The position numbers and the translations under genes are program-made. Source: Pseudomonas putida (GTDB lineage: Bacteria > Pseudomonadota > Gammaproteobacteria > Pseudomonadales > Pseudomonadaceae). Taken from it: a stretch of 64,000 nucleotides of DNA. Below, one piece after another: positions 26,602-33,688 of the stretch. The notes beneath the pieces were generated by a model. That model saw nothing but the letters and a program-made list of their open reading frames with translations, was not told the origin of the DNA and did no database searches. Every line of letters begins with the position of its first letter. The first letter of the stretch is position 1. The stretch is from contig NZ_BSKJ01000003.1 in NCBI RefSeq assembly GCF_030159595.1, positions 310,001-374,000 of the forward strand, written 5' to 3'.

Positions 26602-28908
26602 ATGAGCGTAGCTGCCGACAAACAGCTGTTCCATGACTTGGTCACCACTGCCAACGCGCTGTTCGTGTCCGACGCTGACTTCGTCACGATCAACGGCATC
26701 ACCAAGCCAACCCTGAAAAAGATCTATGCCGAGTTCCTGGCCAGCATTGGCACCTACCCAACTGTTGCCGACGGCCTGACGAAGACCAACGGCACCGGGA
26801 CTGACAACCGTTTCTTCACGGTACCGTCCACGGGTGACAAGGCCGAGACCCGTTACCGTAACGACGCTGGTGTCGCCGTTGAAATCAACTCGATTCTCTC
26901 GTTCGTAGCAGACGGCTTAACCATAAACCGGGGTAAGGGATACCCGCTGCGTCAAAAAACTCGAGCTGGCGTGACGTCTGCGCAGAGCACCTCCTGGAAT
27001 AAGTTGATTCTGGATGTGGTCGTGGTGAACGCCCGGCAAGGCGAGTACTACCGCCTTTCTTACCAGGGGAACGAAAGTGGTGTGAATGGCTTCAACTGGA
27101 TCATCGAGAAATACGACTCGGCTACCTACGCGACAACTGCAGCAGGTCGGATTGAGTTGATCCCGCTTACTGGGACGCAGCCGCAAATTATCCGGGCTGG
27201 TGGCATTCAAACAGTGGTACTGGTTCCGACTTCCCGGCCGGAAATGCAGTTCAAGATTACGGTCGACCCCGCCGGCCTGCCTGCTGCTGGAACGCCAATC
27301 AACTCCAATTCGAACTCAGGGTTCGATGCCTGGTCCTGGATCATTGACGAGAGCTGCTACACCTACGCCTCCGAATACAAGTCGCCGCAGGTGGATACGC
27401 TTTCAGTCAACGCAGGAAAAATCTTCCCGCTTAACGCCACGCTGCCGCGCGGGGGCGTTATCAACGGAGACTACCAGGCATTTCGCGACTTGTTCGTTGA
27501 TCTGGAAATCTTCGGCGCCGAGGCAGGGAAACTCTACCGGGTGTCGTATGTGGTGGCTAGTGAGGTGGTGCCGGATCACCCGGGAACTCCAGTAGATCCA
27601 AACAAGGCTTCACTGGGATTTCGTATTGAAGAGTTTGAGCGGTCTGTTTATGAGGCTTCCGGAAACGCCACTACCATCCACGAATATGTAATCAACGTAG
27701 GCGTAGTAAGCCGAACTGGGGGCTTTCAAACGCTGACCTTTGAGTGTTCCAAGAAGTCTGCGGTGGTGGTCAAGATCACCCTGGACGGCGCGAAAATCCC
27801 CGCTAATGGAGCATTTTTCGCTTCGGTCAACCCCAACTTCCCAGCCCGCAACTGGATCATCGACGAGAGCCGATACAAGCGAGCTCCCGCTGCAACGCCT
27901 TCGGGCGAAATCGTTAAGACCGGCGTCTATTTCACATGGGATCCCTTTGTTAAGAAATTGACCTACGCCTACAACTCCAAAAACAACGCCTACCGTGTCA
28001 CGTTGAAGCCTGCCGCGATCAACCAACTGCCAGATATCAACACTGTGGAAATCGCGGCGAAGGTTGCAGATCTGTCGAAAGCGGTATGGGGGCCGATCAC
28101 TGGGGCGACCGAAATTGTGACGGACTATCTGCCGCCGATGCAGATCGAGGCGGTAAACAACGGCGACGGTCATGCGCAGATGTACACCGGGGGTGCGCAC
28201 GGCAATGACGGCAACACAGCGGGCTCGCCAACTGCAAGAAACGCTTCGTTCACTCTGTTCGCTGACGGCCAGATCATTGAGTCCCCATCGTCTGGTTTCG
28301 CCAACGTTCTGCAAGGCATGATCTGGAACGAGCTCATGGCCTACAACACCACTACCGAAGGAAGGTATGTGGCCGACCAGGTGTTCTCCCTTGATTTTTC
28401 CGGTAGCGGGGCGAGGGTCCACGCCGACATCATCGCCAAGGAAGACATCATCGTCCGCACAGATAACGGCCCCCAGCACTACTTCGGTGGGTTCGACGTG
28501 TCGCAAATGATGCCTGAATCCCAGACACCAGCGAGGATTGCGAAGGATACAACGGTAAGCAGTGGGGCGAGGACCAGCTACCCGAGAGCGTGGATTCTGC
28601 TGACAAAGTCCACATACGGGACAATGGCGAGCTGGATGGATAGATCGTATGGAGTAGGCAATGGCGAATACGTTCACCCTACCGCGCCATTCATCCGTGG
28701 GCCGGGACCGGATCGAGCCAAGTTTTATCACGCAGCGGTGGCTTCGATCGCGGTCCCCCTTGCGCCAGGGGGAAGCTACAGGTGGCGCGGAGGGTTCCAC
28801 TTCTTCTCCGATACGGCCTTCGCGGAGTTCGACTCGCGGCTCTCGATCAAGATGCCGACGGAGAAGGTCGTGGCAGTAAAGACTAGTGGCGCGAGCCTCG
28901 TCAGCTAA
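26602..28908 (+). CDS. Tail fibre / receptor-binding protein
   Basis: A 768-aa fibre. The N-terminal about 110 residues form the tail-attachment region seen in Pseudomonas phage fibres (LVTTANALFVSDADFVTINGITKPTLKKIYAEFLASIG). The middle contains three imperfect repeats, each ending in a W-I-I-[DE] motif: FNWIIEKYD (about residue 162), WSWIIDESCY (about 243) and RNWIIDESRY (about 416). The C-terminal half is beta-rich and probably carries receptor specificity. It stands alone between two terminators. Confidence 0.85.
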   Translation: MSVAADKQLFHDLVTTANALFVSDADFVTINGITKPTLKKIYAEFLASIGTYPTVADGLTKTNGTGTDNRFFTVPSTGDKAETRYRNDAGVAVEINSILSFVADGLTINRGKGYPLRQKTRAGVTSAQSTSWNKLILDVVVVNARQGEYYRLSYQGNESGVNGFNWIIEKYDSATYATTAAGRIELIPLTGTQPQIIRAGGIQTVVLVPTSRPEMQFKITVDPAGLPAAGTPINSNSNSGFDAWSWIIDESCYTYASEYKSPQVDTLSVNAGKIFPLNATLPRGGVINGDYQAFRDLFVDLEIFGAEAGKLYRVSYVVASEVVPDHPGTPVDPNKASLGFRIEEFERSVYEASGNATTIHEYVINVGVVSRTGGFQTLTFECSKKSAVVVKITLDGAKIPANGAFFASVNPNFPARNWIIDESRYKRAPAATPSGEIVKTGVYFTWDPFVKKLTYAYNSKNNAYRVTLKPAAINQLPDINTVEIAAKVADLSKAVWGPITGATEIVTDYLPPMQIEAVNNGDGHAQMYTGGAHGNDGNTAGSPTARNASFTLFADGQIIESPSSGFANVLQGMIWNELMAYNTTTEGRYVADQVFSLDFSGSGARVHADIIAKEDIIVRTDNGPQHYFGGFDVSQMMPESQTPARIAKDTTVSSGARTSYPRAWILLTKSTYGTMASWMDRSYGVGNGEYVHPTAPFIRGPGPDRAKFYHAAVASIAVPLAPGGSYRWRGGFHFFSDTAFAEFDSRLSIKMPTEKVVAVKTSGASLVS

Positions 28909-28945
28909 CAGAGCCGCTGGCAAGGGCGGTCCTCTTGAAAAATGA

Positions 28946-28990
28946 ATGCCAATAACAGAGCAGCAACTGCTGCAGATCCTTCTCAATGCC
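28946..28990 (+). pseudogene. Relic of a GH19-type endolysin start
   Basis: ATG at 28946 begins MPITEQQLLQILLNA, which closely resembles the opening of GH19 (chitinase-like) endolysins in P. putida prophages as I remember them. Homology appears to stop after the Asn-Ala; the frame then runs through the terminator hairpin and into the lysozyme leader. I infer that a GH19 lysin was replaced by the GH24 lysozyme. Confidence 0.45.
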
Positions 28991-29012
28991 CGCTCAGCGC
29001 GGGCTTTTTTTT
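28988..29012 (+). terminator. Rho-independent terminator
   Basis: GCCCGC TCAGC GCGGGC is followed by eight T, between the fibre and endolysin genes. Confidence 0.8.
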
Positions 29013-29028
29013 GCCTGGAGAAAACCCA

Positions 29029-29460
29029 ATGCGTACATCGCAACGTGGCTTGAGCCTCATCAAGTCGTTCGAGGGCCTGCGCCTGCAGGCCTATCAGGAT
29101 TCAGTTGGTGTCTGGACCATTGGCTACGGCGCCACCCGAAGCGTGAAGGCTGGCATGAAAATCAGCAAGGAGCAGGCCGAACGCATGCTGCTGAACGACG
29201 TGAAGCGCTTCGAGCCGGAAGTTGAGCGCCTCATCACGTCGCCGCTGAACCAGAACCAGTGGGACGCCCTGATGAGCTTCACCTACAACTTGGGAGCGGC
29301 CAACCTTGAGTCGTCCACGCTCCGCCGATTGCTCAATGCTGGCAGCTACCCAGCCGCTGCCGACCAGCTCCCTCGCTGGAACAAGGCGGGAGGCAAGGTG
29401 CTGCCTGGGCTGGTCCGTCGACGTGCAGCCGAGCGCGAGCTGTTCTTGGAGACGGCGTGA
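29029..29460 (+). CDS. Endolysin, GH24 lysozyme (T4-type)
   Basis: A 143-aa lysozyme. The catalytic triad is Glu15 (SFEGLR), Asp24 (AYQDSVG) and Thr30 (WTIGYG), with the same spacing as Glu11/Asp20/Thr26 of T4 lysozyme. It hydrolyses peptidoglycan after the holin opens the membrane. There is no signal-anchor sequence, so it should depend on the holin. The ATG at 29029 has CTGGAG upstream. The spanin frame begins at 29457, overlapping the stop. Confidence 0.93.
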   Translation: MRTSQRGLSLIKSFEGLRLQAYQDSVGVWTIGYGATRSVKAGMKISKEQAERMLLNDVKRFEPEVERLITSPLNQNQWDALMSFTYNLGAANLESSTLRRLLNAGSYPAAADQLPRWNKAGGKVLPGLVRRRAAERELFLETA

Positions 29461-29990
29461 ACTGGCTCGGCGCGGTACCGGCTTGGTGCTGGTGGTTGAC
29501 CGGGCTGGCGCTGGTGGCGGGAGGCCAGGAGATTCGCGTAGGAGCGGGAAAAGTGGAGGCCTCGGCCGCAAGGCTCGAGTTGTCCGACTACCGGCTGTAG
29601 GTGGCTGAGCGAGACCGGCGCGCCGCCGCCCAAGCCCGCACCGAGGAACAGCGCCGCCAAGCCGTGGCGGACGAGGAGGGTGAGAGTGCACGACAGAAAT
29701 TGGAACTGGCCCAAGGCCGCGCCGCTGCTGCTGAGTCTGCTGCTGGCGGGCTGCGCGGCGAAATCGCCCGACTGCGGGATGGCCGCCGAGCCACCTGTGA
29801 TGCCATCGCTGCCCAGCAGAGCCAGGCAGGAACCTCTGCCGTCGTGGTGCTCGGGGGATTGCTTGAAGAAGCTGACCGAATGGCGAGCAGCTGCGCAGCA
29901 GCGCTTGAGCGAAGTGGAATAGCAGGACTAAGTTGTGAAAGGATTAATGATGAGATGAGTCCGAGTAAGAAGAAGCCTCAACTCTTCTGA
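29457..29990 (+). pseudogene. Rz-like inner-membrane spanin interrupted by an amber codon
   Basis: From GTG 29457 the frame encodes an N-terminal TM segment (AWCWWLTGLALVAGG) and the start of the helix (ARLELSDYRL). It meets TAG at 29598-29600 (codon 48), then continues in the same frame with VAERDRRAAAQARTEEQRRQAVADE and a long coiled coil to 29990. Related Pseudomonas Rz proteins read DYRAEVxERDRRAA here, so the amber replaces an expected residue. A GTG follows the stop directly and could restart translation, but that product would lack the membrane anchor. It may be a degraded gene, amber readthrough, or a sequencing error. Confidence 0.7.
29680..29922 (+). CDS. Rz1-like outer-membrane spanin lipoprotein
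   Basis: An 80-aa lipoprotein nested in another frame of the Rz-like gene, the classic Rz/Rz1 arrangement. Signal peptide LLLSLLLAGC has its lipobox cysteine at residue 25. The mature part is proline-rich and then helical (CLKKLTEWRAAAQQRLSEVE). It would pair with Rz to fuse inner and outer membranes. It starts at GTG 29680 or 29686. It is intact although the host frame carries an amber codon. Confidence 0.8.
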   Translation: MRVHDRNWNWPKAAPLLLSLLLAGCAAKSPDCGMAAEPPVMPSLPSRARQEPLPSWCSGDCLKKLTEWRAAAQQRLSEVE

Positions 29991-30457
29991 TGGTCTGGTT
30001 GTTTGGTCTTGCTGTGTTTGATGTAGAGCTTTTCCATTATGTAGTAGGTGGCTATGACTAGCATCAAGTATATGAAGGTGTGTTTTTCTGGTAATAGGAA
30101 GCTTCCAGTAGCAAGATTTATAATTCGCACTAATGCAGCTGACGCAATGAAGAGGCTGAACTCTGCTAAAAGGCTGATTCGGTTATTTCTTGTTGGTATT
30201 TCTTCGTAAAGTGTAGATCTTGATATTTTGGAAATAAATACAAAGAAGAAGTATAGTGCTGTGTAGGCGAACAGCATGCTCGGCTTTTGCTTGTCAGTGT
30301 TGTCGGCTTGACCTACCCATGTGAGGATGCAGTATAGCAAAATTGTCCCGCTGAAATCTTCAATAAAATACACTATCGCCGGAGCTCGCTTTCCAAGCCA
30401 TGTGATAACGGAATGAAGCGCTAACGATATCAAAAGTATGGCTATTACTGCCCCCAT
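29978..30457 (-). CDS. AT-rich membrane protein, unknown (moron)
   Basis: A 159-aa protein with about four membrane segments (AVIAILLISLALHSVITWL, AIVYFIEDFSGTILLYCIL, AYTALYFFFVFIS, FIYLMLVIATYYI). It opposes the late operon, and its 3' end overlaps the Rz frame by 13 bp. It has its own AAAGGAG site and is visibly much richer in A+T than its neighbours. These are marks of a transferred lysogenic gene. The family is not recognised. Membrane-based exclusion or immunity would fit the position. Confidence 0.7.
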   Translation of the reverse strand: MGAVIAILLISLALHSVITWLGKRAPAIVYFIEDFSGTILLYCILTWVGQADNTDKQKPSMLFAYTALYFFFVFISKISRSTLYEEIPTRNNRISLLAEFSLFIASAALVRIINLATGSFLLPEKHTFIYLMLVIATYYIMEKLYIKHSKTKQPDHQKS

Positions 30458-30557
30458 ATCAAACTCCTTTCAATAGTTTTGGGTGTGGAGTCGTTATCGG
30501 CATGCGTGATAATAACTTTAATTGCGCCTAATAACGGCAAGTAGCTATAGCAGGGCT

Positions 30558-30782
30558 ATGAAAAAGCGGGCCTTCATAGGGATGAATGAGGCCGGCGAGC
30601 CACTGATCCAGCAGGCCGTCGATGCCCTGCGTGAGTACCATCAAGCCCAGGACCGGAGCGCGCCGCCAGAAGAAGTGGAGCGCCTGCATCAGCTTGCTGA
30701 ATCTCTGTTCCAAGTGGTATCGGATTACCAGCTTCGGGTCATTGCCAAGGCGCGCGGCAAGGATTTGCCACCGCTGCACTAG
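30558..30782 (+). CDS. Small conserved protein, paralogue A
   Basis: A 74-aa helical protein (MKKRAFIGMNEAGEPLIQQAVDALREYHQ...EEVERLHQLAESLFQVVSDYQLRVIAKARGK). A paralogue with about 80 percent identical residues lies at 32250-32474 in the same orientation. AGCAGGGCT precedes the ATG. The function is unknown; the two copies bracket a cargo region. Confidence 0.7.
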   Translation: MKKRAFIGMNEAGEPLIQQAVDALREYHQAQDRSAPPEEVERLHQLAESLFQVVSDYQLRVIAKARGKDLPPLH

Positions 30783-30901
30783 ACCACCCGTTGCCGGATA
30801 ACTGTTGTAGGTAGTGTCTGGCAGCCACCCGCACCGCCATGATGCTCTCCGACCTGCTCGTACAGGCTGACAAACGAGCGGGAGAACTGGCTAAAGCTTA
30901 T

Positions 30902-30924
30902 GACCGCCGCCATTATCGGCGGTC
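30902..30924. repeat. 8-bp inverted repeat
   Basis: GACCGCCG and CGGCGGTC flank a 7-base loop in the gap between paralogue A and the 247-aa gene. No T run follows on either strand, so it is not a clear terminator. I see nothing else convincing in 30783-30978. Confidence 0.45.
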
Positions 30925-30978
30925 AACAGTGCGAACGCGGATATGACGCTTTAACTCACCTAATAGCAAGTTTGGCCC

Positions 30979-31722
30979 TTAGGTTACCGTTTTGATAAGT
31001 GGCAGTAGCATCGGGCTGGTGTAAGCGACTAGAGCGGTCGCATTCTGCCAGCCTGAGACAAGCTCGTTCGCATGCCCGAGCATCTCCATAAACCTGCAAA
31101 TAATTCCTTCGTTTCCTGGAGATGCTTCTTTGATTGAGTCTGATCGTCGATAAAGCGAGCCATAAATAGCGTCGAGGGTTTCCTCAATAGTTTCTGTGCC
31201 ATTGACTCGCATGCTTGTGAGGGCCGCACTCAGCGCATGTAAATGTTTGGCGAAAAGATTTTTAACCTCATCAGGAAGATCTGAGCTAAGGAATTCCTCA
31301 AGTAAATCGTCGATTCTTTTGACGTAATCCCTGATGCTTGAGGATTTCTCAGGCTGAGCACCAGGGTAGAATTGGTTAATTGCATATATGCCGTACTTAA
31401 GGCCGGTCATTGTAGCGCCGTCTAAATAGGCGGCGCTATTTTGCCAAGCATTACTTATATTCTGGTTTTTCATCATTTCTTGCACGCGGGATAAGGGCTG
31501 CAGGAAAAGATCTTTATCACCTGGAATATGCTGTGCGGCAACTTTACAGCGCTCAATCAATGAGAGCACTTCTGCTAATGCAGTAATCGCATCGTGCGTG
31601 TTGGAGTTGCTGAATTTCAGAGCCTTAGCCCACACATTCAGGCAGCTGTCGGCTGAATTGTGCTGAAGCATCAACTCTAGTAAATCAAACAGCTCTTTAA
31701 TCGGGTTTTCTATTTCGTCCAT
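30979..31722 (-). CDS. Hypothetical helical protein, prophage cargo
   Basis: A 247-aa protein, helical throughout (IKELFDLLELMLQHN, YVKRIDDLLEEFLSSDLPDEVKNLFAKHLHALSAALTSM), with a hydrophobic C-terminus (ATALVAYTSPMLLPLIKTV) that could insert into or touch a membrane. Base composition is more A+T-rich than the phage core. GGAGCAATCGTCTC precedes the ATG. It is transcribed against the late genes, between the two 74-aa paralogues. No family recognised. A phage-defence or toxin role is speculation from position. Confidence 0.65.
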   Translation of the reverse strand: MDEIENPIKELFDLLELMLQHNSADSCLNVWAKALKFSNSNTHDAITALAEVLSLIERCKVAAQHIPGDKDLFLQPLSRVQEMMKNQNISNAWQNSAAYLDGATMTGLKYGIYAINQFYPGAQPEKSSSIRDYVKRIDDLLEEFLSSDLPDEVKNLFAKHLHALSAALTSMRVNGTETIEETLDAIYGSLYRRSDSIKEASPGNEGIICRFMEMLGHANELVSGWQNATALVAYTSPMLLPLIKTVT

Positions 31723-31798
31723 GAGACGATTGCTCCAGCGACGCCGTAAAGTGTTGTAGGTCCGGCTGCCGGATTCGCACGCGACCGGCGGCCTAGCT

Positions 31799-31951
31799 TT
31801 ACACCTTCGCTAAAACGATAGCGGCGATGAGACCCAGTACAACAGCGGTTACCGGGTCGAGCCCGAAGGTGCAAAGACCCCAGACTACGCCGCCAAACGC
31901 CGTGAGGCGTTTGGGTAAAGCTGCTGAACCAGCCTGATTCAAAACACCCAT
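31799..31951 (-). CDS. Small hydrophobic protein
   Basis: A 50-aa protein with two close hydrophobic stretches (GGVVWGLCTFGLDPVTAVVLGLIAAIVLA) and a basic N-terminal segment. ATG 31951 is supported by GAGGAGG; a longer frame to 31987 has no such site. It lies upstream of and codirectional with the 247-aa gene, so the two may form a unit. The gap 31952-32249 shows nothing I can name. Confidence 0.55.
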   Translation of the reverse strand: MGVLNQAGSAALPKRLTAFGGVVWGLCTFGLDPVTAVVLGLIAAIVLAKV

Positions 31952-32249
31952 TGGGCGCCCTCCTCTAGCTGTTTCTCCCGGTCTCATGTAGCAGTTGGCG
32001 AGGAGGTCCAGACTTCGCCGCTATTTCCCTGTTTCCCAGCTACGATGGGTTCTTCCAGCGAGGGTTGGCACGGCGGCCCAACTGGCTTGTTGTGGCCCGG
32101 TAGGATCGGGCCAGCATCTCGAAGTGGCCGAACGATAGCACTTCCTTCGGATGGTCTGCCACAGCAAAGATGTGGGGGAATTTTGGAGGGCCGGCAAATC
32201 CTCCGGCAGGAGGCTAAGATTCGCAGAGTAACTGGTTTGGGGCAGGGTA

Positions 32250-32474
32250 ATGGACAAGCGCACCTTCATTGGGATGGTCGAGGCCGGCGAGCCGCTGATC
32301 CAGCAGGCTATCGACGCCATGCGTCAGTATCATCAGGCTCAGGACCGTGGTGCGCCACCTGAAGAGGTCGAGCGCCTACGCTTGCTGGCTGAGTCGCTGT
32401 TCCAAGTCGTGTCCGACTATCAGCTTCGGGTGATTGCTAAAGCCCGGGGAAAGAATTTGCCGCCTCTTCACTGA
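32250..32474 (+). CDS. Small conserved protein, paralogue B
   Basis: A 74-aa paralogue of the protein at 30558 (MDKRTFIGMVEAGEPLIQQAIDAMRQYHQ...VVSDYQLRVIAKARGK). GGCAGGGTA precedes the ATG, similar to copy A. DNA identity is clearly lower than protein identity, so the duplication is old or the copies came from different phages. Its end overlaps the convergent SRAP gene by 7 bp. Confidence 0.7.
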   Translation: MDKRTFIGMVEAGEPLIQQAIDAMRQYHQAQDRGAPPEEVERLRLLAESLFQVVSDYQLRVIAKARGKNLPPLH

Positions 32475-33157
32475 GTCGGCCATATCAACTCGGCTCCCTG
32501 ATTGCGTACATTCCCCACGGCCTTGCCCACCGGGTACCACCTGACGTCCTCAGCCGGGCGGCATCCCGTCTCCACGATCGCAGCAGCGCGCTCAGGCGAC
32601 GTGGTATGGTCCAGCCACTCTAGAGTGGTCTCTGGCGTGAGCACTAAGGGCTTTCTGTCATCGATGTCGATCAGCCCCTGGTCTGCCGCCGCTGTGATAA
32701 TCACGAACCCGTCGCGCTCGTCCGGCTCAGTGCCCTGGTGCACATCTGCAAGGGCAGCGAAGTAAAGCGGGGCACCATCCACGCTCGTGATGTAATACGG
32801 TTGTTTTCGCTTTGGGTCTACTGGGTCGGGTATCCATTCGAACCATCCGTTCGCTGGCGCCAGAGCTCTGCCACCTGGCCACAGGCCTTTGAAGAATTCC
32901 CCTGTTACAACCGTTTCGGCCCGAGCATTAATCGGGTCCGGCCTCTTCCCCTTCGCCCAAAATGGCGACCATCCCCATTTGACCCGATCCACGTTCAGTC
33001 CACCACCTACCTGGCGTATGACCTCGACTCGGGTAGACGGCGCCACGTTGTAGCGGCTGATTGGCTCGTGGTCGTAGCCATTAATCACGATCAGGTCCAG
33101 TGACAGTTGCCGCAGGTAGTCATCCATCGACTCGTAGATCGAGTACCTTCCGCACAT
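32468..33157 (-). CDS. SRAP-domain protein (YedK/HMCES family)
   Basis: A 229-aa SRAP protein. Members use the N-terminal cysteine (Cys2 after Met removal) to form a thiazolidine crosslink with abasic sites in single-stranded DNA. Cys2, Asn78 (INARAE) and Glu107 (GWFEW) are present. The usual active-site His in the HDRMP-like motif is replaced by Asp166 (DIDDRKPLVL). It is divergent from the UmuD-like gene, with a LexA box in between, so it is very likely SOS-induced. Length is normal for the family. Confidence 0.88.
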   Translation of the reverse strand: MCGRYSIYESMDDYLRQLSLDLIVINGYDHEPISRYNVAPSTRVEVIRQVGGGLNVDRVKWGWSPFWAKGKRPDPINARAETVVTGEFFKGLWPGGRALAPANGWFEWIPDPVDPKRKQPYYITSVDGAPLYFAALADVHQGTEPDERDGFVIITAAADQGLIDIDDRKPLVLTPETTLEWLDHTTSPERAAAIVETGCRPAEDVRWYPVGKAVGNVRNQGAELIWPTQ

Positions 33158-33223
33158 ACTTCACCTCTCGTCCGTCAGAATTTTTAACGGCCTGGATTGA
33201 CCGGGCAGGCGATGCCATATCTA

Positions 33224-33239
33224 CTGTATATACATACAG
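33224..33239. promoter_or_regulatory. LexA box between SRAP and umuD-like genes
   Basis: CTGTATATACATACAG fits CTGT-N8-ACAG exactly and lies 20 bp before the UmuD-like ATG and 66 bp before the SRAP ATG. Confidence 0.88.
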
Positions 33240-33259
33240 TTCGCATTGGACCTTCTATC

Positions 33260-33688
33260 ATGACCATCACATTCCTGGGTACGCCAACCGGCGGCACCGA
33301 GCCGCTGCCGCTCTATTCGTTTCACGTTCCGGCCGGATTCCCCTCGCCTGCAGCGGACCATCTCGAAGGCCATATCTCCCTTGATGAGCTATTCGACCTC
33401 CGTGCGCCCCATGTGTATCTGGTGAAAGTGGAGGGCGATAGCATGCAAGGGGCTGGGATTTATTCAGGTGACATCGTCATCGTAGACCGCGGGCGTGAAG
33501 CGGAGCATGGGGACATTGTCATCGCTGCGGTCAACAGCGAGCCCGTTTGCAAGCGTCTGTATCGCCGTGAAGGGGTGGTGATTCTCAAGTCGGAAAATCC
33601 GGCATATCCACCGCGGTACATCATGGAAGGCGATGAGCTCGTCGTTTGGGGCGTTGTCCGTTACAGCGTTCGCGACCATGCGCAGTGA
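33260..33688 (+). CDS. umuD: UmuD-like (RulA-type) SOS peptidase subunit
   Basis: A 142-aa UmuD homologue with Ser61 (GDSMQG) and Lys98 (VCKRLY) as dyad and an Ala25-Gly26 self-cleavage site (HVPAGFPSP). These align with Ser60/Lys97/Cys24-Gly25 of E. coli UmuD. After RecA-promoted cleavage it would activate the adjacent polymerase. The ATG at 33260 follows the LexA box; the upstream extension to 33197 would include the box. It overlaps the polymerase gene by 11 bp. It is probably prophage-borne, like rulAB. Confidence 0.9.
   Translation: MTITFLGTPTGGTEPLPLYSFHVPAGFPSPAADHLEGHISLDELFDLRAPHVYLVKVEGDSMQGAGIYSGDIVIVDRGREAEHGDIVIAAVNSEPVCKRLYRREGVVILKSENPAYPPRYIMEGDELVVWGVVRYSVRDHAQ

Noticed and set aside
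30839..30946. A 35-codon plus-strand ORF (MMLSDLLVQADKRAGELAKAY...)
   Set aside because: The opening is protein-like, but there is no ribosome site and its end runs through an inverted repeat; support too weak to call.
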